Positions 36,378-45,451 of a DNA stretch of 64,000 bases are shown in pieces. Source of the DNA: Listeria costaricensis (GTDB lineage Bacteria > Bacillota > Bacilli > Lactobacillales > Listeriaceae); NCBI RefSeq assembly GCF_900183385.1, contig NZ_FXUT01000010.1, forward strand, positions 201,171-265,170, written 5' to 3'. How positions within the stretch are numbered: position 1 is the stretch's first letter; every line of letters begins with the position of its first letter. The position numbers and the translations under genes are program-made. A model generated the notes under the pieces. It was not told where the DNA came from. It made no database searches and worked only from the letters and a program-made list of their open reading frames with translations.

Positions 36378-36468
36378 TGTAGTTATTTCTTTCGCTTCCC
36401 AAGTAAAAGAATATCTATCATCCCCAAGCCCTCTTGGAATTCCCACAGATTCCAAGGAGGGCTTTTTT
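36378..36468 (+). ncRNA. Candidate LhrC-family small RNA with three UCCC motifs
   Basis: About 91 nt between a TATAAT box and an intrinsic terminator. A 5' stem (GATGTAGTTATTTCTTT with AAAGAATATCTATC) exposes CGCTTCCCAAGTA in its loop. A single-stranded stretch then carries ATCCCC. The terminator stem (36426-36464, one bulge) carries TTCCC at the base of its loop, followed by T6. One UCCC in a 5' loop, one in the linker and one in the terminator loop is the described layout of Listeria LhrC sRNAs, which pair with Shine-Dalgarno regions of surface-protein mRNAs. The locus differs from known lhrC loci. It may also end fbp transcripts. Confidence 0.55.
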
Positions 36469-36519
36469 CGTCTTGCACATGTATGCACGTTAGCACCACA
36501 CAAAAATATTCAGGAAAGA

Positions 36520-36569
36520 AATAAAATGACCCCCGAGAGTCAGACCTACTCATCTGACTTTCGGGGGTC
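36520..36569 (-). terminator. Terminator of the CtpE-like ATPase gene
   Basis: GACCCCCGAGAGTCAGA (36528-36544) pairs with TCTGACTTTCGGGGGTC (36553-36569), then ATTTTATTTC on the minus strand. Confidence 0.75.
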
Positions 36570-36596
36570 GGTTTAGCCATCCTCTTTGGTCGGCTT

Positions 36597-38951
36597 TTAT
36601 TTAACAAATTGCATGATCACTCCGCGAACGGAATGAAAGAATGGATAGACGGAAACTGCAAGCGGCACATAGACAATTGCCATTCCCCAGTTTAGCAACG
36701 ATGTATAGGAAAAAATCGGGCCGAGGAAGAGGAAGAGGCACAAAAAGGCACTCATCAAAAGTCCAATCATCAGCTTAATTTTAAAGTCAAACGGATGCGC
36801 CACTGTCAGCAAGGCGGTAAAGCAGACAATCCCCATCAATAGCACATTCATCGTGGAAGTTTCAGCAAAGCTCATGCCGAAAATATTTCCGATCAGCATA
36901 ATGACGATGATATAACTGACAATACAGAAGGCAGCCGGTACCGCTGTTTGCAGCACCTTTTTCAAAAACTGCCCTTGGATGCGTTCATAGTTTGGCTTAA
37001 GCGCTAGGAAAAACGATGGAATCCCGACTGTTAAGGCAGAAATCGGGCTGAGTTGGATCGGTTGGAACGGATAGGCGTTGTTGACAAACGTGAAAATAAT
37101 CGTCAACACGACGGAATAAATCGTCTTGATGAGGTAGAGTGAAGACACGCGTTCGATATTATTGATGACGCGGCGACCTTCTTTTAACACGTTGATCATC
37201 GAATCAAAATTATTATTCAGCAGGACAAAATCGGCTACACTTCTAGTCGCATCGCTACCTTCTGCCATGGCAATACTACAATTTGATTCTTTGAGTGCCA
37301 GAACATCATTGACACCGTCACCCGTCATGGCTACCGTATGACCTTCTTTTTGATACGCCTGCACGAGCTTTTTCTTCTGATGTGGTGTCACCCGACCAAA
37401 TACGGTATAGGCCTGCACGATTTCACTAAAGTCATCTGTTTCCTTCACTTGGCTCATATCGATATACTCATGGCCATGTTCGATTTCCGCTTGCATGGCG
37501 ACATTGGCCACCGTAACGGGATTATCACCGGAAATGATTTTGATGGAGACGCCCTGCTCTTTGAAATACCGGAAAGTATCCTTGGCTTCTTTACGGAGCT
37601 CGTCTGCAATTAAAATCAGGCCGATCAATTCCATCTCCTGAAGTTCAGGCAGCGGATGCTCTGACTTGGCCAGGCACAGCACTCGATACCCTTTTTCGGC
37701 ATAGTGATGCAGTTCTTGCCGTTTCTGCTCTGAAAGCGTATCGCGGAAAACGAATTCCGGTGCACCAATGACATAGCTCCCGCGATTTTTAAAAGTAACA
37801 CCGCTCCATTTTCTGGCTGAGGAGAATGGGACCGTTTCGATCTTTTGCCAGTCGGGGCGTTCTGGAAAGGCATTCTTCAAAGCAATACTGGTGGAATTAT
37901 TATCATTTAAAGTAAAGACAATGGCTGCCACGGCTTCGCTCAGTTCTGCCTCTGTATGCTCGGCTTCTGGTAAAACATCCGTTACATGCAGATTGCCGCT
38001 CGTGATGGTTCCTGTTTTGTCCAAGCAAAGCACGTCGACACGGGCAAGTGTTTCGATCGCTGGCAGCGTCTTGACGAGGACTTTATGTTTGGCCAGATTG
38101 ACAACTCCGACAGCCAGTGCAACGGTCGTTAGGAGGACCAGCCCTTCTGGAATCATACCGATCATGGCGGCCGCCGTTCCAAGGATTGACGCATTTAAGT
38201 CGCCGCTTTGGTTGAGCTGAGCAATAAACAGAATGACTCCGAGTGGAATAATGACAAAGGTGAGTACCTTGATGATCGTTTTAATTGAACGAAGCAGCTC
38301 GCTATAGGCGGTTTTTTCTTGCTTGGCTTCGAGTGACAATTTGGAAACAAAGCTGTCTTCCCCTACTGCGGTCGTTTCGACAAAGGCCTGGCCGCTTAAA
38401 ATAAAGCTGCCGCTCATGACCGATTCGCCCGTCTGTTTGGCTACTGGGTCTGATTCGCCGGTCAATTGGGACTCATCGACTTCAAGGCCCGCCGTTTGCT
38501 GCACAAGGCCGTCAGCTGGGATCTGGTCGCCCCGTTCAAGCAGCATCAAATCGCCCAGTACCATTTCTTCCTGTTCAATCTCGACTCTTTTCCCGTTACG
38601 AATCACTTTGACTTTACTGTTTGTCAAAATTGTTAGTTTGTCGATCTGCCGTTTCGCCCTGATTTCTTGAAAAATCCCCATTCCGGTATTGCAAAGCGCA
38701 ACGCCTAAGAACAACAAATTTTTATAGCTGCCTGTATAGATGATAAAACAGGCGATTGTCACGTTAATCAAGTTGAACAGCGTCAGCATATTATCCCGAC
38801 AGATCCGCGAAATCGAACGTGTCAACGGCTTAAGCGCCAGATTTTGTTTACCTGCTTGCTTTTGCTTATCGACTTGTTCGTTCGAGAGACCAGTAAGCGG
38901 ATAAGCTTCTTGTTGCGCTTCTCTTGCTGGATTATTCGGTTCATTCTTCAA
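36597..38951 (-). CDS. P-type cation ATPase, CtpE-like
   Basis: About 784 residues. Actuator TGES motif (LTGESDPVAKQ, about 165), phosphorylation site LCLDKTGTITSGN (about 312), TGDGVNDVLALKESNCSIAM hinge (about 548) and SPISALTVGIPSFFLALKPN in M6. The PEGLVLLTTVALAVGV M4 and overall size match CtpE-type (Ca2+ uptake linked in mycobacteria) pumps better than SERCA-type. No heavy-metal N-terminal domain. Start: TTG at 38951 is well spaced from AAAGGA; an in-frame TTG at 38960 touches the ribosome-binding site. Ion specificity uncertain. Confidence 0.85.
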   Translation of the reverse strand: MKNEPNNPAREAQQEAYPLTGLSNEQVDKQKQAGKQNLALKPLTRSISRICRDNMLTLFNLINVTIACFIIYTGSYKNLLFLGVALCNTGMGIFQEIRAKRQIDKLTILTNSKVKVIRNGKRVEIEQEEMVLGDLMLLERGDQIPADGLVQQTAGLEVDESQLTGESDPVAKQTGESVMSGSFILSGQAFVETTAVGEDSFVSKLSLEAKQEKTAYSELLRSIKTIIKVLTFVIIPLGVILFIAQLNQSGDLNASILGTAAAMIGMIPEGLVLLTTVALAVGVVNLAKHKVLVKTLPAIETLARVDVLCLDKTGTITSGNLHVTDVLPEAEHTEAELSEAVAAIVFTLNDNNSTSIALKNAFPERPDWQKIETVPFSSARKWSGVTFKNRGSYVIGAPEFVFRDTLSEQKRQELHHYAEKGYRVLCLAKSEHPLPELQEMELIGLILIADELRKEAKDTFRYFKEQGVSIKIISGDNPVTVANVAMQAEIEHGHEYIDMSQVKETDDFSEIVQAYTVFGRVTPHQKKKLVQAYQKEGHTVAMTGDGVNDVLALKESNCSIAMAEGSDATRSVADFVLLNNNFDSMINVLKEGRRVINNIERVSSLYLIKTIYSVVLTIIFTFVNNAYPFQPIQLSPISALTVGIPSFFLALKPNYERIQGQFLKKVLQTAVPAAFCIVSYIIVIMLIGNIFGMSFAETSTMNVLLMGIVCFTALLTVAHPFDFKIKLMIGLLMSAFLCLFLFLGPIFSYTSLLNWGMAIVYVPLAVSVYPFFHSVRGVIMQFVK

Positions 38952-39068
38952 AGCAATCAATCCTTTACTGGTAAAATTACAGTTGTTTATGAAGTATGCA
39001 ACAGTTCGGCTTGGAAAACGGCCGGTTTTGCGCTATACTTTCTTCAAATCAAAGAGGAGGTTTTGAAC

Positions 39069-39623
39069 ATGCTTCGTTCCAAAACGCATCCATTTCCCGA
39101 GCTGCTCACTGCACGTTTAAAGCTAAGAGCCCTTGAAGCGGCCGATCTCGAGTGGTTATTTCAGCTTCGTTCTGATCCGCTGGTCGCAAAGTTCACCGGC
39201 AGAAAGCTTGACCAAAACAAAAAGGCTACAGAATCATATTACCACAAAATCCAAGCTGGTATAAAAAATAACCAATGGATTTATTGGGCAATCCAGCAAA
39301 AAGACTCTAAAGCCTTAATTGGCACCATCTGCTTGTGGAATTTTGACGAGGAAAAGCAACGGGCTGATCTGGGATACGAATTATTGCCCGCTTTTCAGAA
39401 AAAAGGCTTGATGACTGAGGCTGTACAAGCTGTCGTCCCTTTCAGCTTTAATTTTCTTGGGTTGAAACAATTATTCGCTGTCACAAATCCCGCCAATATC
39501 GCATCATGCAAGCTACTAGAGAAAAGCGGCTTTGAGCAGGATTTTTCTTTTAAAGAAGCCGATCTTGACGAGCAGGGAAAAGAAATCCCGCTAACCCTCT
39601 TTATACGTACCGATTCAAACTAA
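39069..39623 (+). CDS. GNAT acetyltransferase, RimJ/RimL type
   Basis: 184 residues from the ATG at 39069 with AAAGAGGAGG upstream. TARLKLRALEAADLEWLFQL opening (about 14-33), LGYELLPAFQKKGLMTEAVQ (about 101-120, acetyl-CoA loop) and VTNPANIASCKLLEKSGFEQ (about 137-156) are characteristic of RimJ/RimL-like N-acetyltransferases. Target (protein N-terminus, amino acid or drug) unknown. Monocistronic, ends on a strong terminator. Confidence 0.88.
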   Translation: MLRSKTHPFPELLTARLKLRALEAADLEWLFQLRSDPLVAKFTGRKLDQNKKATESYYHKIQAGIKNNQWIYWAIQQKDSKALIGTICLWNFDEEKQRADLGYELLPAFQKKGLMTEAVQAVVPFSFNFLGLKQLFAVTNPANIASCKLLEKSGFEQDFSFKEADLDEQGKEIPLTLFIRTDSN

Positions 39624-39624
39624 A

Positions 39625-39669
39625 GGCTTGGGCACTGCCGATCTCATGCAGTGCACCAAGCCCTTTTTT
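39625..39669 (+). terminator. Terminator of the acetyltransferase gene
   Basis: GGCTTGG-GCACTGC (39625-39638) pairs with GCAGTGCACCAAGCC (39648-39662), followed by T6. It overlaps the nifJ stop region. Confidence 0.8.
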
Positions 39670-42600
39670 ATTCTTCATTTTGGATCGTTTCTTCTCGTGC
39701 TTTACGTCGTTCGGCACGTGCCTTGCGCCGCGCTTCCCGTTCAGGATCTACAGGACGAGGCGTGCGTTCCCGAGTGGCTCTTTCTTTAACCGGTGCTTTT
39801 TCATCTGCTATCTGTCGTTTTAACAACTTGTCAACATCCAGTCCGGCTAAATTGGCATAACGGGTAAAGCGCCGCTCTGCATCCTGCTGTGTTTTAATCG
39901 CAAGCGCCGTGGCCACTTCCGGTTGTTGTTTATAAAGCGCCGAATAACGCGTTTCCCTTTTGAGAAAATCTTCAAATTGTGTGAAATCCGGTTTCTTGAA
40001 GTCCATCACCATTGGATTTTTTCCTTGGGCTTCCAGTTCTGGATTATAACGATAGATGTTCCAATAGCCGCATTCCACTGCCTTTTGCGTTTCGGTCAGC
40101 ATCGTTTTCATTCCAGCTGAAATACCGTGATTAATGCAAGGCGTATAGGCAATGATCAAAGAAGGACCTGGATAACGTTCTGCTTCTTCAATGGCTTTTA
40201 GCGCCTGCCGTTTATTGGCGCCCATCGCGATTTGTGCGACATAGATATTCCCATAACTCATCGCCATGATGCCCAAATCTTTTTTCGCGGCTGTTTTTCC
40301 GCCCGAAGCAAATTTGGCGATTGCGGCTGTTGGAGTCGCTTTGGAAGATTGACCGCCCGTATTGGAATATACTTCATTATCCATCACCAGCATATTGACA
40401 TCTGCGCCGCTAGCCAGGACATGGTCAATGCCGCCAAATCCAATATCGTAGGCCCAGCCGTCTCCGCCTACCATCCACTGCGAGCGTTTGATAAACAGAT
40501 CGCGTGATGCATAAATCGCTTCTAGCTCAGGCTGTCCATCCATTTCTGCAAGCAGTGCGAGCTCAAGTGCCTCTGCCCGGTCGCGTGTTTCATCGCCGGA
40601 TAAACGTTTTTCATGCCATTCCTGCATCGCCAAACGTAGTGGCTCTGATAAGTTGGCATCTTGAAGAGCCGCCTCGACTCGTTTAGCCAAGGCTTCACGC
40701 ATCGTCTGATTGGCAAGATACATGCCGTAACCGTATTCTGCATTGTCTTCCAACAGCGAATTGGCCCAGGCAGGTCCTTGTCCTTGATGATTGACGGTAT
40801 AAGGTGTGGCCGGTGCACTGGCTCCCCAAATCGATGAGCAGCCGGTCGCATTGGCAATCATCATTCGGTCGCCAAACATTTGCGTCAACAGTTTGACATA
40901 AGGTGTTTCACCGCAACCCGCACAGGCGCCGGAAAATTCAAGCAGCGGTTGTTCAAACTGACTGCCGGGAATCGTATTCTTTTTGCCGGGATTTTTCTTC
41001 GGCGTGACCGTCATTGCAAAGGACCAGTTTGGTTTTTCTTGCTCGGCCACCTCGTCGAACGGTTTCATGACGAGCGCTTTTTCCTTCGCCGGACAAGTTT
41101 GGGCGCAGAGATTGCAACCCGTACAGTCGAGCGGTGAAACTTGAATCCGGTAACGCAGGCCGTCTTTGCCACGCATTTCCCGCGTGATGAATCCTTTTGG
41201 CGCACTGGCTGCTTCTTCCTCATCTGCAAGGATCGGGCGGATGGCTGCATGCGGACAGACAAAGGCGCATTCATTACACATCGTGCAGTTTTCTGCGATC
41301 CATTCGGGGACTTCCAGTGCAATCCCGCGTTTTTCATAGGCTGCGGTTCCCTGCGGATAACTGCCGTCTTCCATGCCGTTTTGAATCAACGCCCCCACCG
41401 AAAGGGCATCTCCTTGAAGGGCATTCACTGGTTGGAGAATATTTTTGACATAATCTGGAGCGTCCATTTGAGCGGCGGCCGGTTTGTCCACTGCCTCACG
41501 CCAAGAATCCGGCACATCGACTTTTGTCAAGCGACTGATTGCTTGATCCATCGCCGCAATATTTTTTTCGGCTACCCGCATATCCTTTTTCCCGTAAGTG
41601 CGAACTGCGGAATCTTTTAATTCAGCAAGCGCTTCTTCAAATGGTAAAATATTCGTCAGTTTGAAAAAGGCCGTCTGCATGATTGTATTGATACGTCTGC
41701 CGAGCCCCACTTCGCCCGCAATTTTGATCGCATTAATCGTGTAAAATTGAATGTCATTCTCTGCGATAAAGCGGCGCATTTTAGCGGGTAGATGCCGTTC
41801 GAGCTGTTCGCCTTCCCATACGGTATTCAAAAGGAAGGTGCCACCCGGACGAAGGCCTTCCAGCAAATCGTAGCTCTTCAAATAGGCTGCTGTCGAGCAG
41901 GAGACAAAGTTTGGATGGGTGATGAGATAGGCCGACCGGATCCGCTCTTCGCCAAAACGTAAATGCGAAACGGTCAGACCGCCCGATTTTTTGGAGTCGT
42001 AGGAAAAGTACCCTTGGACGTTTAGATCGGTATGATCCCCAATAATCTTGATTGCGGCTTTATTGGCGCCGACTGTCCCGTCCGAACCGAAGCCCCAGAA
42101 TTTGCATTGGTAAGTGCTGGCATTCGTCAAATCTTTTACACCAACTGGCGGCAAGGATAGATGCGTGACATCATCTACGATACCAATTGTAAAACGTGGT
42201 TTGGGCGACTCGCTAGCCAGGTGCGAATAAACACCGAGAATCTGGTCTGGTGTCACATCTTTTGAACCTAGGCCATATCTGCCGCCAATGATGAGCGGAT
42301 GCATGGAGCTATTATAAAACGCACTTTGGACATCAAGAAGTAGCGGTTCTCCGCCAGCCCCGGGTTCCTTGGTACGATCCAACACGGCGATCCGTTCCAC
42401 CGTTTCGGGACATTTAGCCAGCAAAGTTTCTTCTGGGAACGGCCGGTAAAGGCGAATATTCAGCAAGCCGACTTTTCGTCCCTGCTCGCGCAAATGGTCG
42501 ATTGTCTGCTCAATGACCGGTGTCACAGAGCCCATTGCGACTAAGACATCGGTGGCATCCGGAGCCCCGTAATAATTGACCAGATCATACTCTGTGCCGC

Positions 42601-43360
42601 GCAGCTGGTTGATTTCGTTCATATAATCACGCACGATTGTAGGAATTTCCTGATAGTAACGATTGACCGTTTCACGCTGCTGGAAAAAGATATCGGGATT
42701 CTGATTCGACCCAGATGTTGTCGGATGGTTGGGACTCATTCCCCGCGACCGGAATTCATGCAAAGCTTCCTGATCGAGCAGACCTTCTAGTTCCTCGTAT
42801 TCCAGTACGTCAATTTTTTGCAGCTCATGGCTAGTCCGAAAGCCGTCGAAAAAGTTGATGAACGGCAGCCGTCCTTTTAACGAAGCCAGATGTGCCACTG
42901 CCGAGAGATCCATGACTTCCTGTACAGACCCTTCTGCAAGCATGGCAAAACCCGTTTGTCTAGCGGCCATTACATCACTATGATCACCAAAGATATTCAG
43001 CGATGCCGCGGAAATCGTCCGGGCGGATACATGAAAGACGGTTGGCAGCAACTCGCCTGCTATTTTATACATGTTGGGAATCATTAAAAGTAAGCCTTGG
43101 GAAGCCGTGTATGTGGAGGTCAGTGCACCGGTTTTGAGCGACCCGTGTACCGTACCTGCCGCCCCTGCCTCGGACTGCATTTCCACCACCTTGACCGGTT
43201 CTCCAAATAGGTTTTTCTTTCCGGCAGATGACCATTCATCGACCAGCTCCGCCATCGTTGAAGAAGGCGTGATCGGATAGATTGCTGCTACTTCTGTAAA
43301 CGCATAGGAAATGTGGGCAGCAGCTGTATTGCCATCCATTGTTTTACGTTTCCGTACCAT
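39668..43360 (-). CDS. nifJ: Pyruvate:flavodoxin/ferredoxin oxidoreductase
   Basis: 1230 residues, all PFOR domains on one chain. N-terminal TPP-binding half (HISYAFTEVAAIYPITPSST, 17-36), gamma domain (about 420-620), two CxxCxxCxxxCP clusters (CTMCNECAFVCP and CTGCNLCAQTCP, about 690-760), then the C-terminal TPP/proximal cluster domain (CAGCGETPYVK; NATGCSSIWGASAP; GGDGWAYDIG; NEVYSNTGGQ). Converts pyruvate and CoA to acetyl-CoA, CO2 and reduced flavodoxin/ferredoxin. The last 50 residues form an unusual Arg/Lys/Glu-rich tail beyond the usual PFOR end. Confidence 0.95.
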   Translation of the reverse strand: MVRKRKTMDGNTAAAHISYAFTEVAAIYPITPSSTMAELVDEWSSAGKKNLFGEPVKVVEMQSEAGAAGTVHGSLKTGALTSTYTASQGLLLMIPNMYKIAGELLPTVFHVSARTISAASLNIFGDHSDVMAARQTGFAMLAEGSVQEVMDLSAVAHLASLKGRLPFINFFDGFRTSHELQKIDVLEYEELEGLLDQEALHEFRSRGMSPNHPTTSGSNQNPDIFFQQRETVNRYYQEIPTIVRDYMNEINQLRGTEYDLVNYYGAPDATDVLVAMGSVTPVIEQTIDHLREQGRKVGLLNIRLYRPFPEETLLAKCPETVERIAVLDRTKEPGAGGEPLLLDVQSAFYNSSMHPLIIGGRYGLGSKDVTPDQILGVYSHLASESPKPRFTIGIVDDVTHLSLPPVGVKDLTNASTYQCKFWGFGSDGTVGANKAAIKIIGDHTDLNVQGYFSYDSKKSGGLTVSHLRFGEERIRSAYLITHPNFVSCSTAAYLKSYDLLEGLRPGGTFLLNTVWEGEQLERHLPAKMRRFIAENDIQFYTINAIKIAGEVGLGRRINTIMQTAFFKLTNILPFEEALAELKDSAVRTYGKKDMRVAEKNIAAMDQAISRLTKVDVPDSWREAVDKPAAAQMDAPDYVKNILQPVNALQGDALSVGALIQNGMEDGSYPQGTAAYEKRGIALEVPEWIAENCTMCNECAFVCPHAAIRPILADEEEAASAPKGFITREMRGKDGLRYRIQVSPLDCTGCNLCAQTCPAKEKALVMKPFDEVAEQEKPNWSFAMTVTPKKNPGKKNTIPGSQFEQPLLEFSGACAGCGETPYVKLLTQMFGDRMMIANATGCSSIWGASAPATPYTVNHQGQGPAWANSLLEDNAEYGYGMYLANQTMREALAKRVEAALQDANLSEPLRLAMQEWHEKRLSGDETRDRAEALELALLAEMDGQPELEAIYASRDLFIKRSQWMVGGDGWAYDIGFGGIDHVLASGADVNMLVMDNEVYSNTGGQSSKATPTAAIAKFASGGKTAAKKDLGIMAMSYGNIYVAQIAMGANKRQALKAIEEAERYPGPSLIIAYTPCINHGISAGMKTMLTETQKAVECGYWNIYRYNPELEAQGKNPMVMDFKKPDFTQFEDFLKRETRYSALYKQQPEVATALAIKTQQDAERRFTRYANLAGLDVDKLLKRQIADEKAPVKERATRERTPRPVDPEREARRKARAERRKAREETIQNEE

Positions 43361-43426
43361 TTTTTTGCCACTTCCAGTTCTAATTAATAATAAGGGAGAT
43401 TGTTATTCCATTCTCTATTCTACACC

Positions 43427-43468
43427 ACAAAACCTGCTGACTCAATGCGCGATCAGCAGGTTTTTTTG
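43427..43468 (-). terminator. Terminator of the PTPS-related membrane protein gene
   Basis: AACCTGCTGA (43431-43440) / TCAGCAGGTT (43453-43462). The minus strand has only a short TTTTG tract, while the plus strand has T7. Confidence 0.6.
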
Positions 43469-43492
43469 ACAAACTTGTAAACTTTTTATCTT

Positions 43493-45229
43493 TTATAAGC
43501 CAAATGACTCATCGACTTGGAAAATCTGCTTGCTTCTTTTCGCTTTCCGGTAGGCATAAACTGCTTGCCATGCGCCGAAAACAAGCAAAGCGCCACCGCT
43601 CAGCGCACTCACTGTCCAGCTGATTTTTTGAATCATCGTCATTTCATAACACACGACAATGTTGTGCTCGCCGGCAGATAATTTTGCCTGAATCGTGCCC
43701 CGATCCGAGACAGAAACTGGGACGACCTTGCCATTATCATAAATTGTAAAGCCTTTATAGTACGGAATATAGGTATTCAACACACCCGCTTCGTCCAGCT
43801 CACAACGAATGGTTAACGTATTATCGACTACTTTTTCCTCAAAAGTGCCATTTTCAAGGTAGGTTTCATGCGCAAGAATCGAATCCTGATTTTCACTTGC
43901 AGCTTCTGAAAGGTAATCTCCCGGCCAACCGCCATTTACAACAGCAATTGCCTCATAATTATAAAAAGTGACGGGCTTGCGAGCGTCGCCTTCGGAAGAT
44001 TCCCGGTTCTGCAAATTGTGCAGCATTTGAGTCGAGGTGACAAGGGAGAACACGACGATCAGAAGCGCTCCTACGTAACAGGTGCTGCGGGCAAATTTCC
44101 CAAAACGCTCTGCCTGCCAAAGAACTTCGACCACTTCCCCGAGAACAAAAAGCGCACAGGCCGTGATCACACCGTCGAGACGCCATGGAAACTGAATCGT
44201 CGCCACCATCGTGTCCTGAACGAGATCCCAGTTCATCAGGCATTCAAAAAGAAAAATAAATACCGCCGAAAACAGCATGACGCGACCAAACTTTGTGATT
44301 CGGCGAATAAAAATTACTCCGAGGATCATACTGAGAACGGCAAAGAAACCGACACAATAATCCGTCCCCAGCCAGTCGAACTGCAACTGATTGGTCAAGC
44401 TCGCCCAGAGATTATCTCCAAGTGAAAGCTGATATTCTGATAAAGTCGGTCTATAGGAAGCCGTATAATCCCCCACTTGCAGTTGCTCCAATAAAGGAAA
44501 TAGCGTGATGGATGCAAATAAAACCGTGGCCAAGACAGCTCCCCCCAGCGTGAGCCAGCGTTTTTTATGCCGCAAAAATTCCGGCAGATAGCAGATCAGG
44601 ATCAAAAGTAGGGCCACGCATAAAAGAACCACGGACAAAAGATGGCTGAACAACACAAAGGTCACGCCAAGGCTAAGCGGAATCCAAGCATGCCGTTTCC
44701 CATTCGCCACTGCATACAAACCATAAATGGCCAGTGGGAAAAACGTCAATGCCAGCGTTTCGCCAACCGCAGCCCGGTAAAACAGATCAATCAGCCGATA
44801 CGTCGCAAAGCTGTAGCCAATCGCGAAGGAAAAACATGCCAGCCGTGATCGCCATAATTTGCGCCCGATAAAATAACAAAGCCCCATTGTTAAAATCTGC
44901 CAGACGAAAAAGTAGGCATAGTAGGCCGTTATTGGACTTGTAAACAAAAACCGAAAGAAAGCACTCGGTAAAAAAGTTAGAAAAGGATAGAACAAATCGA
45001 GCGGATAGCCAATTTGGTGGAAGGTGAAAAAGTTGGCATAGCTGTAGCCAATTCCAGAAGAAAGCATTTGATACCAGCCTTCCATCCGCTGAATATGAAA
45101 GCGAAAATCATCGCCCGTATAGACTTCGCCTGTCTGATAGTAAGGATAAAACATGAAAATAGAGATTATAACAAACAAAACTAGTACCAAGCCGTCGACC
45201 CGGAAATTTTTCCAAGCATTTTTAATCAT
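43493..45229 (-). CDS. Polytopic membrane protein, PTPS-related / GT-C-like
   Basis: 578 residues, about 11-12 membrane helices and a C-terminal extracytoplasmic beta domain (about 450-545) before the last helix. The first loop carries TGDDFRFHIQRMEGWYQML (about 37-55), an acidic DD motif plus His typical of GT-C glycosyltransferase-like proteins grouped as 6-pyruvoyl-tetrahydropterin-synthase-related membrane proteins. It may transfer a lipid-linked sugar to a wall polymer or protein; donor and acceptor are unknown. Monocistronic. Confidence 0.7.
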   Translation of the reverse strand: MIKNAWKNFRVDGLVLVLFVIISIFMFYPYYQTGEVYTGDDFRFHIQRMEGWYQMLSSGIGYSYANFFTFHQIGYPLDLFYPFLTFLPSAFFRFLFTSPITAYYAYFFVWQILTMGLCYFIGRKLWRSRLACFSFAIGYSFATYRLIDLFYRAAVGETLALTFFPLAIYGLYAVANGKRHAWIPLSLGVTFVLFSHLLSVVLLCVALLLILICYLPEFLRHKKRWLTLGGAVLATVLFASITLFPLLEQLQVGDYTASYRPTLSEYQLSLGDNLWASLTNQLQFDWLGTDYCVGFFAVLSMILGVIFIRRITKFGRVMLFSAVFIFLFECLMNWDLVQDTMVATIQFPWRLDGVITACALFVLGEVVEVLWQAERFGKFARSTCYVGALLIVVFSLVTSTQMLHNLQNRESSEGDARKPVTFYNYEAIAVVNGGWPGDYLSEAASENQDSILAHETYLENGTFEEKVVDNTLTIRCELDEAGVLNTYIPYYKGFTIYDNGKVVPVSVSDRGTIQAKLSAGEHNIVVCYEMTMIQKISWTVSALSGGALLVFGAWQAVYAYRKAKRSKQIFQVDESFGL

Positions 45230-45391
45230 AAGATGAACACTCCTTGTCGAGCAAGTTCATCGATCAGACGGAAATCATCTCCTCTATATTCACTTACACA
45301 CGCTCCTGCTATCGAATACACTTACAAAATCGTTATAGCCTAGTATACAGATTTCCTGCAAGACGTGCAATTCATATCCTATTTGGGCGCA

Positions 45392-45446
45392 TAAAAAAAC
45401 CAAAAATCAGACCGTCACTTTCCAAGTGGTCCAATTTTTGGTTTTG
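45392..45446 (-). terminator. Terminator of the esterase/lipase gene
   Basis: AACCAAAAAT (45399-45408) / ATTTTTGGTT (45434-45443) with inner GACC/GGTC and CACTT/AAGTG stems. T7 on the minus strand. Confidence 0.85.
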
Positions 45447-45451
45447 TTCAC

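Noticed and set aside
39923..41620. Plus-strand ORFs opposite nifJ
   Set aside because: Shadows of a very long GC-balanced gene with complete PFOR motifs.
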